NCBI RefSeq assembly: GCF_036370855.1
Contig: NC_088130.1
Coordinates: 67,742,941-67,806,940, forward strand
Length of the DNA stretch: 64,000 nt
Source of the DNA: Dromaius novaehollandiae
Lineage: Eukaryota; Chordata; Aves; Casuariiformes; Dromaiidae
Reading direction: 5' to 3'
Positions 23,973 to 36,590 of the stretch are shown piece after piece (positions within the stretch are counted from its first letter, which is position 1; each line of letters begins with the position of its first letter). Under the pieces are notes generated by a model. That model did no database searches. It was not told the DNA's origin and was given only the letters and a program-made list of their open reading frames with translations. A program made the position numbers and the translations under genes.

Positions 23973-25525
23973 GCCCTCTGGAAGGACTAAGCTCAACCGT
24001 TCCTGTTATGGGAAAGGTGTCACCACTCTGCCAAGTCGCACCACTTCCTTCTCTGCAATTATCACTAGAGCATCACACCCAGAAGCAGTGACATGGGCTC
24101 AGGAGAGACCTGGCTAAGCCCCAGCCGTGGCCTGACCTCCAGTCTGGAGATATATCCACCGAGGTGACCCCACTGCTCTTCCCGTTGCATGCCCCAACAG
24201 AGGAGCACGCGTATCCAGAGCTGATGATTGGGTGCTGACACTGCTATGGGACACCGGGAGCCGAAGCCAAATACCTGCAGTCAGGAATTAGCGCTGGGCA
24301 CCGGCCTTTGGCCTGCAAAAACCAGGGTGAGCAGGATCACGTCACGCACACTCGGCTGAGGCACGATGCTCCGCGCATTATAATACGGTGTCTGCTGCAC
24401 TAACGGAGCAGAGCATGGAAATTTATTTTCAGGTCAAATCCTCATCATCTGCATAAATTCCACTTGGATATTATCATGGAGATGGGAGAAGAAAAGACAG
24501 GCTGAATGCGGGAGCACCCCAGGTGTTTGGCCACTGTCGGAGCTCAGCATTGCCTGCTGCGCACATCGCTTTCCTCTGGTTTGCTCGCCCCAGCCTAGCA
24601 GGGATCTCCGGCTCACACGCAGCCAGGAGCTGAAATACCATGCTCCTGTCAGAAAGCTTTACTATTATGGTAAAGATTGTACTCATTAGATATTAATTAT
24701 ACCTAGCAAGAGCAGGTCCAGGAATCTATTTGTCTCTGCTCGCTGATTAAATTTGACCAGCTTTTCGGGGAAGGGTTGCACGCCTCATGTTTGCACAGCC
24801 CTCTCAGAGCCCACTCCAGTTTATCAGCATGGAGAGCTCTGCTAGGGCGCACAGAGGTGGTAAGTCCTGGAATCGGCACAGAGGGTGGATCTCAGCTTGT
24901 TGTCTCCGCTCAGACCTGTCCTGGAGCGACCTGCCTTAAGACTAAGTTTTTACCTAACTTGAAATACCTAAAAATTGGTTGCTTAATCTAAGCCATGCGG
25001 GCTGTCTCTGCAGTCAGCGATGGAAAGGCACCCCTCACTCATCTACCTTAGCGTTGGCCAAATGCCTCTGAAGGTGCCTCTTGCTTCCCACTGACTATGG
25101 AGGGGGCCTGGGTGCCGGACTCTCGGAGGGTTGATGTTAGGGGTGATGAATCCCACCCTTGCAGACAAACGTATAACAATTAGGACCACTCTGGCCTCAG
25201 AAAGCGCAAACGCTGTCATGTTTAAACATGTGCGACTTGGTTGTGGTCTACACCGATGCCAAAATGATGTGCAAAACCAAGTTACATCCCACAGCTAAAT
25301 GTCCCTCCTCACTCAGCACATCTCCCAGCACATTAGAGATGAAGCTTCTTTGGCTCTTTCACCAAAAACAGCCATCTGTTTTCCACTGGTCTTAGGCACA
25401 AACAGCTCTTTCTGCTCCAACCGTGGTAAACTATGGTGAGGCTGAAAATCTATTATTTATTTCAGCTTTTGTTGAGCAAGTGGTTATGAGAGATCATCCA
25501 CAAGCCACCCAAATACGTGGGTTTG

Positions 25526-25585
25526 TTTTCTTTTTTTCTTTCTTTCTCTCCTTCTTTCTCTCTTTCTCCCTCCCTCCTTTTTTTC
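25526..25585. repeat. 60-bp polypyrimidine tract
   Basis: An unbroken run of C and T (TTTC- and CTCC-like units) within the ZBTB7C intron. On the transcribed minus strand it is polypurine. Such tracts can form triplex DNA, but most are simple expansions. Confidence 0.9.
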
Positions 25586-26152
25586 AAAGAGAGAGAGTTC
25601 AGGCCCTGGTTTTTTTTGCTACTCTCTTTAGGGCAAAAGAGACATAATTTAGGCACCTGTGTCTCCATAGCCCTGCTTTACTGCTGGTATGACAGTAACT
25701 GTGCTAAAGCACAGCAACAGAAAACCACTGAGAAGTAGCAAGTGAATGCAAATGACCCTTGCAGACCCAGCAGAGAAGTCACCGCGACTTCTGACGAGGG
25801 TCACCACTCCCTCATCCAGAAAAAATTGCCCCTACGATGTAAGTTACTGCCTCTGCAGGTGGAAACTTCTGCCCTTCAGTGACAAATCAGTTATTAGCCC
25901 TTCAGCTGCGGTTGCCACCTCTGTCTAGGGGACAACAAACGTGATGACTTGGGACCACCTGATGCCACCCTAAGGATTTTCTCCTCTGCTGCCTTCCAGT
26001 TGCCCCAGGATGCTGTCTCCCTTCACGGCATCCACACCTGGCCACCTGTACAGCTACAGGAATCAGCCATGGGTTTGGGACTCTGCCCCATCCAGCCACC
26101 CCTGCCACCCGCTGCCACCCCGCCAAGCACAGCAGAGACAACCAATGCCCAC

Positions 26153-27352
26153 CTGGTAAAGCGGACTTCACAGATATTGCACATATACGGCTTCTCTCCT
26201 GTGTGGGTCCTCATGTGCCGGGGCAGCTTTCCGGCCCCCATGATGACTTTGTTACAGATGGGACACTGCTGGGATGCCTTGGGCTTTATCTTCCTCTCTT
26301 CCTCCAGGGGCCATGGAGGAAAAACTCCTCCAAACTGGGTTGCACTTAGGAAATTGAGATAAGCGCTATAGTCAGTCTCTGCTTTAATATGCCCTAAGGG
26401 AGCTGCTGGGGTGTTGGTAAACATGTCGCTGAAGAAGTCATTAGGGAAAGGAGGTGGAGGCAGGTCTTCCTTCTCCTCCTCTTCCTTGATCTTCCTCTTT
26501 TTGATCACCAGATCCAAAGGGCCATTGTCTACTTGTGGCTCTTCGAGCTGGGAAAAGGAGCTAAAATCACCGTTCCAGAGGTGGGGAAAGAAGCTGGGGG
26601 TGAAGGGAGAGAGAGCTGGCCTCCTTTCTGGGATGTTTGCCTTAGGGTACAAGTTCTCCCTTAGCAAGGACTCGATGGAGAAGTCTCGTATCACACCCAA
26701 GTGTCCAGACGAGTTATTGGCTGGATAGTGATTTGGAAAGTCTTTAGGTGCTTCCGTATACGCTTCTTCGGTAAGATCAGACTTAGAAGGGCTTTGGTGA
26801 CAGCTTACTTCTTGGACATCATTTAGGTTCTCCTGATTGACAAAATCCTCCACTTCCTCCTCCTCCTCCTCCTCTTCCTCCTCATCTTCATCTTCATCTT
26901 CGTCATCATCTTCGTCCTCTTTGTCATCTTCCTCTTCCGCCTCTCTGTCAGGCTCCATGATTTCAAGGCATACGTTGATAATACACTGAATCTCCAACAT
27001 CTTGGCAGCGCTGAGGATGTGCTTGACATTTGAGGTGGTGATGGTGAGGGTTGAGGTGTAGGCAAACTCGAGGATGGCAGAAAGTGCTTCAGGCTTGACA
27101 AAGTCAATCTCGTAAACATAGGGCTGGTCTGTTAAAGTGCTGGTAGTGAATAGTTTTTTGAAGTACTTGCTGCAGGCAGCAAGGACAGACCGATGAGTCC
27201 GGTACTCCTGGTCCTGTACAATGAGGATGACATCGCAGAGGAGACCGTCATGTCGCTGCTCATTTAAACCACATAAGACTTCACTGCTGTGGTTCGGGAA
27301 TGGGATCCCGATAAGATCTTCAATGCCATTGGCCATATTCTCATTTAGTGCC
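26153..27352 (-). CDS. ZBTB7C: ZBTB7C, first coding exon (BTB domain, acidic region, fingers 1-2)
   Basis: ZBTB7C (also called Kr-pok or APM-1) is a nuclear BTB/POZ zinc-finger regulator of transcription. The exon starts at acceptor TCTCCTAG|GGC (27353/27352) and the ATG is 16 bases in, at 27336-27334, giving [20 protein letters not shown], the family N-terminus. It encodes a BTB dimerisation domain (about residues 20-125), an acidic run of Glu and Asp (133-164), PLDLV (273-277), a basic KKRK segment, two psi-K-x-E sites (IKEE near 283, IKAE near 317), finger 1 (C358, C361, H374, H378) and the first part of finger 2 (C386, C389). Joined to the downstream exon, the protein is 606 residues; human ZBTB7C is about 619. 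The open frame runs 60 codons further upstream, but that part lies before the splice acceptor and is intron. PLDLV resembles a CtBP-binding motif and the IKxE sites resemble SUMO sites; both are inferences. Confidence 0.96.
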
Positions 27353-30300
27353 CTAGGAGAAAACACAGACAGTACGGCATTAGCGGGGGGTTCCCAACCA
27401 GTAACATCAAAATGACCCTGCCTTCTCCTGCAGTGTTCTTCTCTCCACTGCACCACTTCCATTTCTGTAATCACCCTCTGCTTCCACGGCCCCAGTGCGT
27501 TATATCTCCATGTCACCTTTACCTCCTTCCACGTCCTTTGTGATTTAACCTCTGCTTTCCTCTATGTCCCTTCAAGTCTCCTTCTTTGCTTCCTTCCTTC
27601 TCTCCTGTGTTCTCAGCCCGTCCCTTGCCAGTACTCCCTCTGCTCTTTCACATCCTGCCCCCAGGAATCTTGTGCTATGATTTCCTCCCCATGATGCCTC
27701 TTCCACATCCCCCCAGCGCCAACACCATGTAGGCGCATGTGGAATTTGCCACGTTGGGGGCTATCTGGGGAAAGGGTGACGTTGCACTGCTTCCCATTGC
27801 TTAGCACCAGCACTTACACCACTTAAACAAGACTAGCCAGGCAGTGTCCTTCGAGCTACGTAGTTGTTCTAGTGACTGGTACAACTGGACTTCCCAACCT
27901 AGGAGGGACATGGCTGCTGCAGCAGGAGAGTGGTCCTTACAGGCCAGCAGGTCTCCAGTTCTGTGTCCCCTGCTCGACACATGCCTGGCAGCTGCCCCAT
28001 GTGGACACTTGCACAAGGATGTCTTGCTGAGGGGTCTGGGAATGGGGGAGGCAAACTGGGTAGACAAACAGAGAAAGACAACCAAGCACTCAACTGCTGA
28101 GCAAGGGCCTGGCCAGGGGCACATGGGTGCCTGTTAACTCCACCAACGAGCTGAGCTTGCTCTGGTCCTGATTCTGTTCAGACATGTTAGTGTGTTATCA
28201 AATGCCCCATGTGCCTGGCAGAAACCTTCCCCTGCCAGAGCAGCTCCAGCTGCAAAGCGTAATTCGGAAGCGAAAAGCCCACACCCAAAAGGAAAACCTT
28301 ATTTTTGCCATTTTTTTAATCTGTAAGATGTTTCCTCTTTCAAACGGCTCCAGCAGTCCTTCCACATGAGAAATCCCAGGAAAGGAGAGGGACTTCCTCC
28401 AGCAGGCTAGGAACACATTAGTCCTGTCACACGCAGAATATATCAAACAGCCTGAATAGCTTTGACTACACGAACCCTTTGGAAACCCCCATGACACAGA
28501 GAGCACGTTAATGCCGTGTCACCTCCAAGAGCTCCAGCTCACGGCCCTGCTGCAGGTAGCAGCTACTTCACAGCTGAGTGTTTTCTCCGAAAAAGCCAGT
28601 CTATGCCTAAGTAAAACTTCTGCCCTACCCCTAGTCCTTTCTCGGGGCTGAATGCCGTCATGTGCCGATGTGAAGCTTCCCATCCCACCCTATCTGCATC
28701 TCTCCTGGGATGCATCCCCCCGCCTGGGGAGCCGCTGGGCCCTGGGCTCTCCGGCAAGTGTTCCCGTGAGAAGGGGAATGTGGTTGCCTTCTCCTCCTGC
28801 CTCCACAGGGTCAGTAAGAAGCCGAGACCTTGCGGTTATCTGCTCTGCACCTAATCAGCGCTGCGGAGCCGTTACTGCGTGGGAGCAGGCAGGCGAAGGC
28901 CTTGGGAAAACGGTGCCACGGGAGCAGAGCACAGAGCAGCTGCCCGAGGGGCACCTCCGGGCCGGGGAGGCTGCTCAGCGCCGAGGCCCAAATCTCAGCA
29001 AGCAAGTCCTCCGGCCTCACTTGGAGGCTAAGTGGGATGAGTATCAGCCAGGGGAGCGCAACGCTGGGGCCAGGTGGCTGAGAGCCCCTCACTGCTGTCC
29101 TTCTCCTAGGGAGACCTTTGCTGCCATCGGGGCGCTGCGGGAAGCCCCATCTCAGCCCACGATGCTTTGGGCCAGCCACGGCCCAAAGAATTGAGGATTT
29201 ACGGCACGTGCCAGCGCTAACAACAGCTCCCATCGCACCTGCTCCTCACCTAGAGAAGCTGAGGGGCGGTGGGGGGAAGGACCCTACAGCATGTTTTGAC
29301 AGGACGAAACCCAGGTGAGGTATCTTCTGCTTTCCGGAGCTGCTGCAGCTAATTCCAGAGGGCACGACCCAACCTGACCTCCTGCACCCCAGCAGCTCAC
29401 ACCTTTCTGCAAAGCTTCTCCCAGAGATACCAGAAAGCTTTAGATAGGGCTTGGCCAACTTCCAGCTGAAGACCACAAGCGTGGGTTGATGTGCAGAGAC
29501 AGAGCGGGGCTATTTGTGCCTGTGGGTGTGTGCACTTGTGATACTCTTCCCAACTAGCCAGCCCGAACGAGAAAATGCTGCTAACACCCCCCCAAGTCCC
29601 TCTTTTAGCTCCTGATGCCTGCGTTTTCAGCTCAGGAACAAAGATCCCAGCCCTGCATCCCCTGGTGTGCACATTATCTGCAAAGTAATTATGCCTGTTG
29701 TCTGAAACAAATTGATTCATTACAGTGTGCTGTGCTTAACCATGTTAACTAGCTATGCTTTTCTAACAACCCTACAGGCTCCATAGAAAATCTTCCTTTA
29801 ATATCACTGATAAATGACAGTAAATCCGAAGCGTTATCCAAGTTGAGTGGAAGATAATAAACCAGGCCCTAAGCAGGGGAGGAAGAGACAACTTCCTTTT
29901 TCGGGCTTTGTATCCTAATAAGAAGTATGTGCAACTAAATTCCCATGGCTGCATTTATTTTTTACTCTTTCATAATTTTTGTTTTGAAAGAACATCAATG
30001 TTCAGGAAATGTTATATTCATAGGAATCTCGACCTATTCTTGCCGGATCAGCATAAATGCAAAAGATCAGAAGAGCAGAGTATCAGATCGCTCCGCATTC
30101 CTCAGGTCTCATTACAGAGGGTTTCATTATTTCTCCTGGACACTCAGCTCAGGTCTCCCTGATTTGTGGATCGCTCATGCAACAGCCGCAAGAGAGGAAG
30201 AAAAACGGAATTAGAGGAGAGGGAGGTATGTGATTATAAACCCCCCAATTTAGCAGGGAACAGAAAGGACAGCTGTTGTGCCGAAAATGATGTACAGCTC

Positions 30301-30500
30301 CCTTTGGTGGAAATGGACTCATTTTCTTTTATCTTCCCATTCTGGTTCTCCCGGGATGTGCTTCTGTTAACCGAAGCACTTAGGGAAGCCAATAACTTTA
30401 CAGGATGGTGGCAAAATTGAAGGTGATTCATGTAATTTAAATGTGGTGGGGAAAAAAAAAAAAAAGAAAAGAGGGAGAAACAACGGAGGCAATCCATTTG
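27353..30500 (-). other. Probable 5' intron of ZBTB7C, no exon recognised
   Basis: A strong splice acceptor at 27353/27352 shows that noncoding sequence 5' of the ATG exon is joined from further upstream (higher coordinates). Human ZBTB7C has long 5' introns with several noncoding exons. Open frames here, including a 180-codon one at 28652-29194, lack similarity or splice context. No repeat is recognised. Confidence 0.55.
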
Positions 30501-30529
30501 CACAGCTTTGCAGAAAGGGCATTTTTTAC

Positions 30530-30870
30530 TCGCGGGGCGGTTTGACAGCTCCGAAGCGCCGTGCCGCCACGCGGGGCACCAAGCCTGAGAAATGACCTTA
30601 CGATTCCCATGCCCCCGGGGAGGCTGGCGAGCGACGGCCACGGGCCGCGAACGCGCTGCGGCTGCTGTTTTCCTTCCTCCACCTCCCCTCCTCTCCCTCC
30701 TCCCGCGTTGTCGTTCCCCCCCGCCCCGCCACCAACCCCAGGGTGGGGTCCGCAAGAATAACCGGCACCGAAATAGCATCCGCAACCTCAGCCCTTCTGC
30801 CAGATGACGAATGTCACCCCCGCGAAGAAAGCCGAGCGCGCGCGCGCGCGCGAGGACGGCAGGACTGCCT
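30530..30870. promoter_or_regulatory. CpG-rich patch upstream of ZBTB7C
   Basis: Dense CpG, containing an alternating CG run at 30837-30852 and a pyrimidine-rich GC segment at 30.67-30.74 kb. Such islands mark promoters or alternative first exons in vertebrates. The position, about 3.3 kb before the ATG exon on the minus strand, would suit a noncoding first exon. No TATA box or obvious donor is fixed. Confidence 0.45.
30837..30852. repeat. Alternating (CG)8 run
   Basis: Eight consecutive CG dinucleotides inside a CpG-rich patch. This is the sequence type most prone to forming left-handed Z-DNA. Unmethylated status would be needed to keep it from decaying. Confidence 0.95.
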
Positions 30871-31839
30871 GCGCCGAGCTCAACGCGAATTCCCTCTTTA
30901 TAATAGAAAATGACAGCGCTGTTAAAATAAACCGGGGGGAAAGGGCGGAGGGCACCTAAAATAGCCATGCTCCGACTCGGCTGCAAATGGCATCTGGAAA
31001 CACTGCATTTAGGAGAGCGCTTAGCTTCTTGCGTCGAAAGACGTGCTTGGAAAAGAAGGGCTCCGCAAGAAGGAGGTGGCAAAGCCAAGGAGCAGTATTC
31101 TGATAAGTAAAAAACAGAATTATGCTAAATACAATGCATTAAGATATATACATTCAACTAATGTTGCATATATCTATATTACGAGTGGAAACAGAAGATT
31201 GCCGCAGCTCTAATGTTCACCAGCTCCTTTGGCTCCCAGAGGAGCCGGGACAAGATGTGCCAGTCCCAGAGGTGAGCCAGGGCCCTGCACGTTTCCACCA
31301 AGATGGTGCCAAAGGCGGGACCAGGAGACCTGTGACCTGTCTTCTTCCAGGCCAGACGTCTCCAGCTGAAGGACGCAGGTCCATTACGGAGGAATAAACC
31401 CGCCGCCGCTGAACAAGGCTGCTCGGCACCGCTGCTCTTTGCCACCCTCGCCTTTAAATGGGAGGAGAGGGGTCCAGAGAGCGTCCGCTGGTGGAGGGAG
31501 AGATGCGGCCGCTCCAGCAGAAAGATGCCGTGACCTGCAGCACCACTTGCCTTTTCCCAGCACAGGTCGCCTATCCCTAACGCTGTTCCTGTAAATACAC
31601 AGTGCTTAAAACTGCTCACACCCTGGCTCTTAGCTGGGAGCTGGCAATTTGGGGCTTTAATTGCATGCTGGCACGCAGCACCCTCATTATAACACCCAGC
31701 ATTTTATTTGCATGGGGATTCTCCCAGCGTTTCCTCCTAAATGCATGCTGCCTGGCCTCCCCTTTGCTATAAATCTCCCCTGGGCTGCAAAGGTGCTTGC
31801 TTCTAACTGCATTTCTTTTCAGGAGTGCTGTCGGTGTGT

Positions 31840-32420
31840 GTCCGGCGCTCCTCGGGAGCGTGTCCTGCCGCGGCGAAAGCGGGAGCTGGGGAGGACCGCG
31901 GCCGCGGTCGCTGCCCCCCGCGTCGCCGCTCATTCTGCAGGCAGCGCGGCGGGGAAAAGAGCCTAAGGCTGCGGCTGAGCGCTGCCTGCCACCGAGCGTC
32001 AAAATGACATTTCCAGGCAAAGCAAACGGTGCCTGGGATTCCTCCCTTCCCCCAGCCACCTCGGCCAGGTGCATCGAAACCTGGGTGCCGGGTCCCTGCT
32101 CGCCCTCCGCCACCACGTAGAGCTGCCTCTGCATCACTCAGCCCGTAAATGCATGCTTTTTTGTCTTTTTTTTCCAGGTTTATTTGTGCCTCGGAGTAAT
32201 GAGGCAATTAAGACGTGCACGTGAGATTGCCCTAATCTGTCAGAGCGTAACAGCTCCTTTCCAGGGGATTCACTGACCGGGGATTCGTAACTCCTGCTCC
32301 TTCTGCGGATTACTAGCCGTGCCCCGGTCTGGTTGTTATTCCGTGGGAATCGGGATGCTGCGGCTCGGTTCCTAGCTCCTCCGCCGGCTGCCCTGCGCCC
32401 TCGAGCGAGCCTTGCACTTT
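31840..32420. promoter_or_regulatory. Second CpG-rich patch upstream of ZBTB7C
   Basis: CpG-dense DNA at 31840-31990, with further CpG at 32330-32420. It contains CCGCGGCGAAAGCGGGAG- and CGCGGCCGCGGTC-type sequence. With the patch at 30.5 kb it forms a candidate promoter zone of about 2 kb. Confidence 0.4.
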
Positions 32421-35400
32421 CTCCTTGCCAGCTGAAAAACAGGGCTTGCATCGTGCCCCTCGTGATAGATACTGCTTATGGGGCAGCACTAAGGAGAATA
32501 AAGCTTGTTTTCCTCCTCCTTGGAGGTACAAGCGCAACGAGTGCCCATGTCGTGCGTGCCCGAGGAGGGGCAGGGGATGCACGTGGTCCCGCACGGAGCC
32601 ACCCGCGTTTCCCCCCCCCAGACGACACCGGTCCAGAGCTGAAATGGCCCAGCTGCCCCATCGCTTGACTGATTTTTTGCAGATCTGGGGATCTGCAAAA
32701 GCCCATTCGGAAAGGCGGGTGGAGGGATTCTTTTTCCTTTTATTAAAAAAAAAAAAAAAGCAGAATTAAAAAGCAAAAAGGCAAATATTTCCTTAAGCGC
32801 ACCTCCCCTCTGAACACCTTGTCTCCAGAGGAACGTGTTATTAAACCACCCACCCTAGTACCCAGCGTTTCTCCCCTCCGGCGGGAAGGTGGGGCCGCGA
32901 GCTCTCCTCGCTTTTCAGTCGCTTCCCCGCGCTACGGCCGAGCCGAGGAGGAAAACGCAGTGACACAAACCACCGCCTCCCTTGCAAGGAAATAATCAGG
33001 GGTTTTTGTTTTTTTTTAAAGGAGCTGATTGACTGCAGGCCCAAGGATGCAGCGGGAGGGGACCAACCTGCCAGCAAGAGCATCGGAGTTTTATTAACGG
33101 GCTGGGCACCGTCCGGAGGCTCTGATAGCTGAGACCAGCCTTTCCCTTGGGACTGGTCATGCTGAGGGAGCTGGAGATGGAGGTGGGAAAGGTGGGGGTG
33201 TTTGTTTGCTAAGTGCTACGTAGCAAGCTCATCCGCCCAACGACTGAGGCCAATAAAAAAAAAACAACAGAATTCCTGGATTTTGCTCAGATCCAGACAA
33301 GGTAGGCAAGGTTTCCAAAGCGATGCCTGCCGAGGAAGGATGCCAAGAAGGTCAAGTTAACCACATCTATAATCCGGCTGGCAGGTCGAGCCCATGTGAA
33401 CAATATCTATTTACACTTTCTATACAAAACTGGGTTGTTTTGGTCTGGCACCACTAGTTTCCGATAAGCAGGCCATCGGAAGGACATGTTCACCCCAAGT
33501 CTCACCACGCAATCCAAAATCAAAGGCAGAGAGCCACCTTCAGAGCAGGGTGGACAACCGCCCCACCTTGTCCGCTAATCCCCAGTGTCCGGTGGGACAG
33601 GAAATTCCCTTTTTCATTTGGAAAGGTGACACAGAGAGGCAGACTCTGATCGTCCATCCCGAAAGCCAAGCTGGGCACCAGCACAGAGACTCCCTCCTTT
33701 AGTGCCCGCTGACCCCACGTGCACGTGGTGGGTCTACACCTTGCATCTCCCACCCACACAACGACACACAACCACTTTTTCCTCCGAGTGACAGCAATTC
33801 CTTCCAGTTTATGAAATCCATACAAATATTTTGCCTGCCAAGCGGACCTGAGGCACATCAATATTGGAGCTCTGCTACATCTTTTGCTAGTGCGGCATCA
33901 CCTCGGAAGCACCGCGAGGACTATTTAAGAAGACAAGCAGCGCTTACGCATGCCACTCATTCACTCAGCGAGGTGTGGAAACGCGAGCGTCTGCCGGGCC
34001 CTTGGCAAATTCATCTCCCGGCATTTTTAAAGGCTAGTTATAAAGTGCAGCAAATATTATGCATCTCCGAACAAATCTATCCCTGCAGGTCAGCTCGAGC
34101 TGAGGAGAGCCTGCACCAGACACCCTGCTCTGAACAGCCTTGTTTAGGTTCAGATACAATCTGGAGAAACTGCAAATTAGGAACCAAATCCTCCCCCCCG
34201 AGAGGATCTGGTCTGGCTTGCAGTGCGCTGAACGCGCTCAGATCCTGCGGGCTGGAATGGGAATTTGCCGCTGCTCCGGGACTGCCTGGACCCAAGCCCT
34301 AGCCCATGGCATATTTAAGTAAAGGCCATGCACTTCTAACAAGGTAGCAGATTTCTCCTTGTTTTTATTGGCATCGATCCTTCCATCAGCTTTTTGCTCC
34401 TGTCAGCTCCTCCATCGCTACGCGATGATTAACAGGTCAAGCTCCCAAAAGTCTTTCGCGCCTCCCCTCTCATCACGTTGGCAGCCAAGGGGCTTCCTCG
34501 GCATCTCCATCATCTCCACCAAGGTCTCGCACCCCGGCCCAGCCCCAACGGGGTTTTGTAACACCGGTCCAGACCGCGGTACAAAGTTTGGCAGAAGGAC
34601 ACCCAGGGTCTGGGCAAGCCCCGCGGTAACCTGCCACTCGGGGACTCTACGTGCTGCGGGATTAACCTGGAGGTGCCGTCACACCACCGGCACCAACCCC
34701 GCGGCTCTCCAAATCCCCTGAACCCTTCTCTCAGGCCTCAGATGAACACAAACAGGAGCTCGGGCAAGGGCAGAGCCCAGCCCAAAGCCTCCTGTAATTG
34801 AAGGGCCATGTTTTCACTTCGGTTCCTTCTTTCCGGCTTCTTTAAATTACCCAGCGTGCTTCCTAATTTCGGAGTTTACACAAATCTCCCAAGTCAGTAG
34901 CTCCGGGTCACTTCTGGGCAGCAGCCCGACGCAGTCCGAAGGCCAAGTTTGGAGGCACATCTGATGTGCTGAGCAGGTTTTGGCCAGGGGGGACCCCTGT
35001 GATAAATGATCCGAGCAGGCAAATCAACACAAACAACTAGCGGAGCTACATCGAAGGCACAGCCCGGCTCCAGATGGTGCTTCTGGGGCTGCGTCTACTC
35101 GCAAGGCAGGGACAAATTAACTAATTGCAGGCAGGTACTGCGGGAAGGGGCTTTAGGAGGTGATCACGCTCAATCACAGCTTTTCACTACGGCCCCGCAG
35201 CCCGTCCCTCTAGCCTCGTGCCCCCATGCACGAGCCGAGCAGCTCGCTGGAGGTGACGAGCTGGGGGCTGGACTCGCGTGGGGGTAACGAAAGCGGAAGG
35301 ACAAGTGGGATCAATCCCGAACGGCTCTGCAGCGTCGCTGCTCCACGGGGAACGTGCTCAGAGCCAGAGCCGGGACCACGGTCCTCTTGGGGCAAGGCAG

Positions 35401-36590
35401 TAGGGCCAGAGCAGGTCACCAGCAGAAACGCTCGACAATACCTATCTACAAGACGTTTTGTGCTGGCCCTGATGCTCTCCTGGCCCAACTCTGGTGTTTT
35501 GGGCACTTTAAAATGGGGTGTTAGTGACGCGGGAAATTACCCTGGTGTCTGAATATTTCCACTTCCTGTGCTGACTGTGTGCCTATCTACATCTACATAT
35601 ATATAAAAATACACGTACACACTATATGCGTGTGTTTGTAGGTGTATATAAATCCTGCGGGAGGAGGAGCATGTCTAACACAACGTGACCGAGTTTACAT
35701 TCATGCTTTACAACCGCTCCACTTTCATGGAAACTCACTCATGCTTTGAGTGACGCATGCTCCCTCCCACGCGCTGTTCTGCAATGAGAAAAAAAGAAAA
35801 GAAAGAAAAAAGGAAAAGAAAGCAAGCGGAAAATCCCCAGGCAGTTCACCAGAGATGCCCTTGCACCGGAGCTGACCTGCCTGAGGATGAGTGCAGCCAT
35901 CCCCTTGGGTTCCTCCAGCATCTCCAGCCAGGCCTGGGTGAAGGTCCATGAGGCACGTGGAGGTGTGGGAGATATTTCTGCACATGTGTTTGCTCCACAC
36001 TCACTCCCAGTCCTTCTACCCAACGGCTCATGGCCCCCCGGCCCCCGCCACAGAGCCACCCGTTTCTGATGGTGACACCAGCACCCGGATCACCAAACCC
36101 CACCGTACCCGGTGGTGCCACAGCCGTGCCAGGAAGGCGGCTGCCAACCCTCGCTGGGGCTCTGCCCCAGTAGCACGGCTGCAGCGAGGACACGGCCCTG
36201 CTGCCAGCGCCGGGGACTGATGTCCCCAAACGCCACCTTCACCGTGGCCACCGGCTGCCCAGCTTCTGCCACCTCTTTGGTCATCCCACGGACGGGCCAC
36301 CGGTTGCATGTGCAACCCTCGGAGCCCTTCGGTGATGGGTATCCCCTTCCAGTATGGCCTTAAAAACAGCAAAAAGCCATTTCCTTGCATTTGGAGCTGG
36401 CCTGGGCTCTCCAGAGCGCCCTGCCCTGCAAGCCCCTTCACTCCCTCTCCCTCCGCTTCTCCTCGGAGCCAGAAAGAGGAAAAGACATTAAAAAAAAAAA
36501 AAAGTCTCCTATTGAGCGGCGTGCACACTGGGTGGGTTTGCTTCCTGACGAGAGAGAGAGAGAGAAAAAAAAAACCACGACGGAAAATGT
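32421..36590. other. Noncoding DNA upstream of ZBTB7C coding exons
   Basis: No gene recognised. It includes A/T runs at 32.74 and 33.01 kb and a degenerate AT/GT microsatellite at about 35590-35660. A GA run at 36550-36565 borders the next CpG island. Confidence 0.5.

Larger units (their letters stand above)
20358..26152 (-). other. ZBTB7C intron between the two coding exons
   Basis: A 5.8-kb GT-AG intron. The donor is CCAG|GTGGGC (junction 26153/26152) and the acceptor is CGCAG|G (junction 20358/20357). It splits an Arg codon inside zinc finger 2, in phase. The intron holds a CpG-rich patch at 22430-22560, a 29-bp direct duplication at 22936-22995, a MIR-like relic at about 23.9 kb, and a long polypyrimidine tract at 25526-25585. 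No additional coding exon is recognisable. Confidence 0.9.

Noticed and set aside
27337..27516. Upstream 60-codon in-frame extension of the ZBTB7C first coding exon
   Set aside because: It crosses a clear splice acceptor (TCTCCTAG at 27353) and has no family similarity. The ATG at 27336 gives the conserved N-terminus.
28652..29194. 180-codon plus-strand open frame
   Set aside because: No recognisable domain, overlapped by similar-length frames on the other strand.
30234..31088. 284-codon minus-strand open frame
   Set aside because: It lies across a CpG-rich patch and low-complexity Arg/Gly stretch, shows no domain, and has no splice or conservation evidence. Most likely chance.
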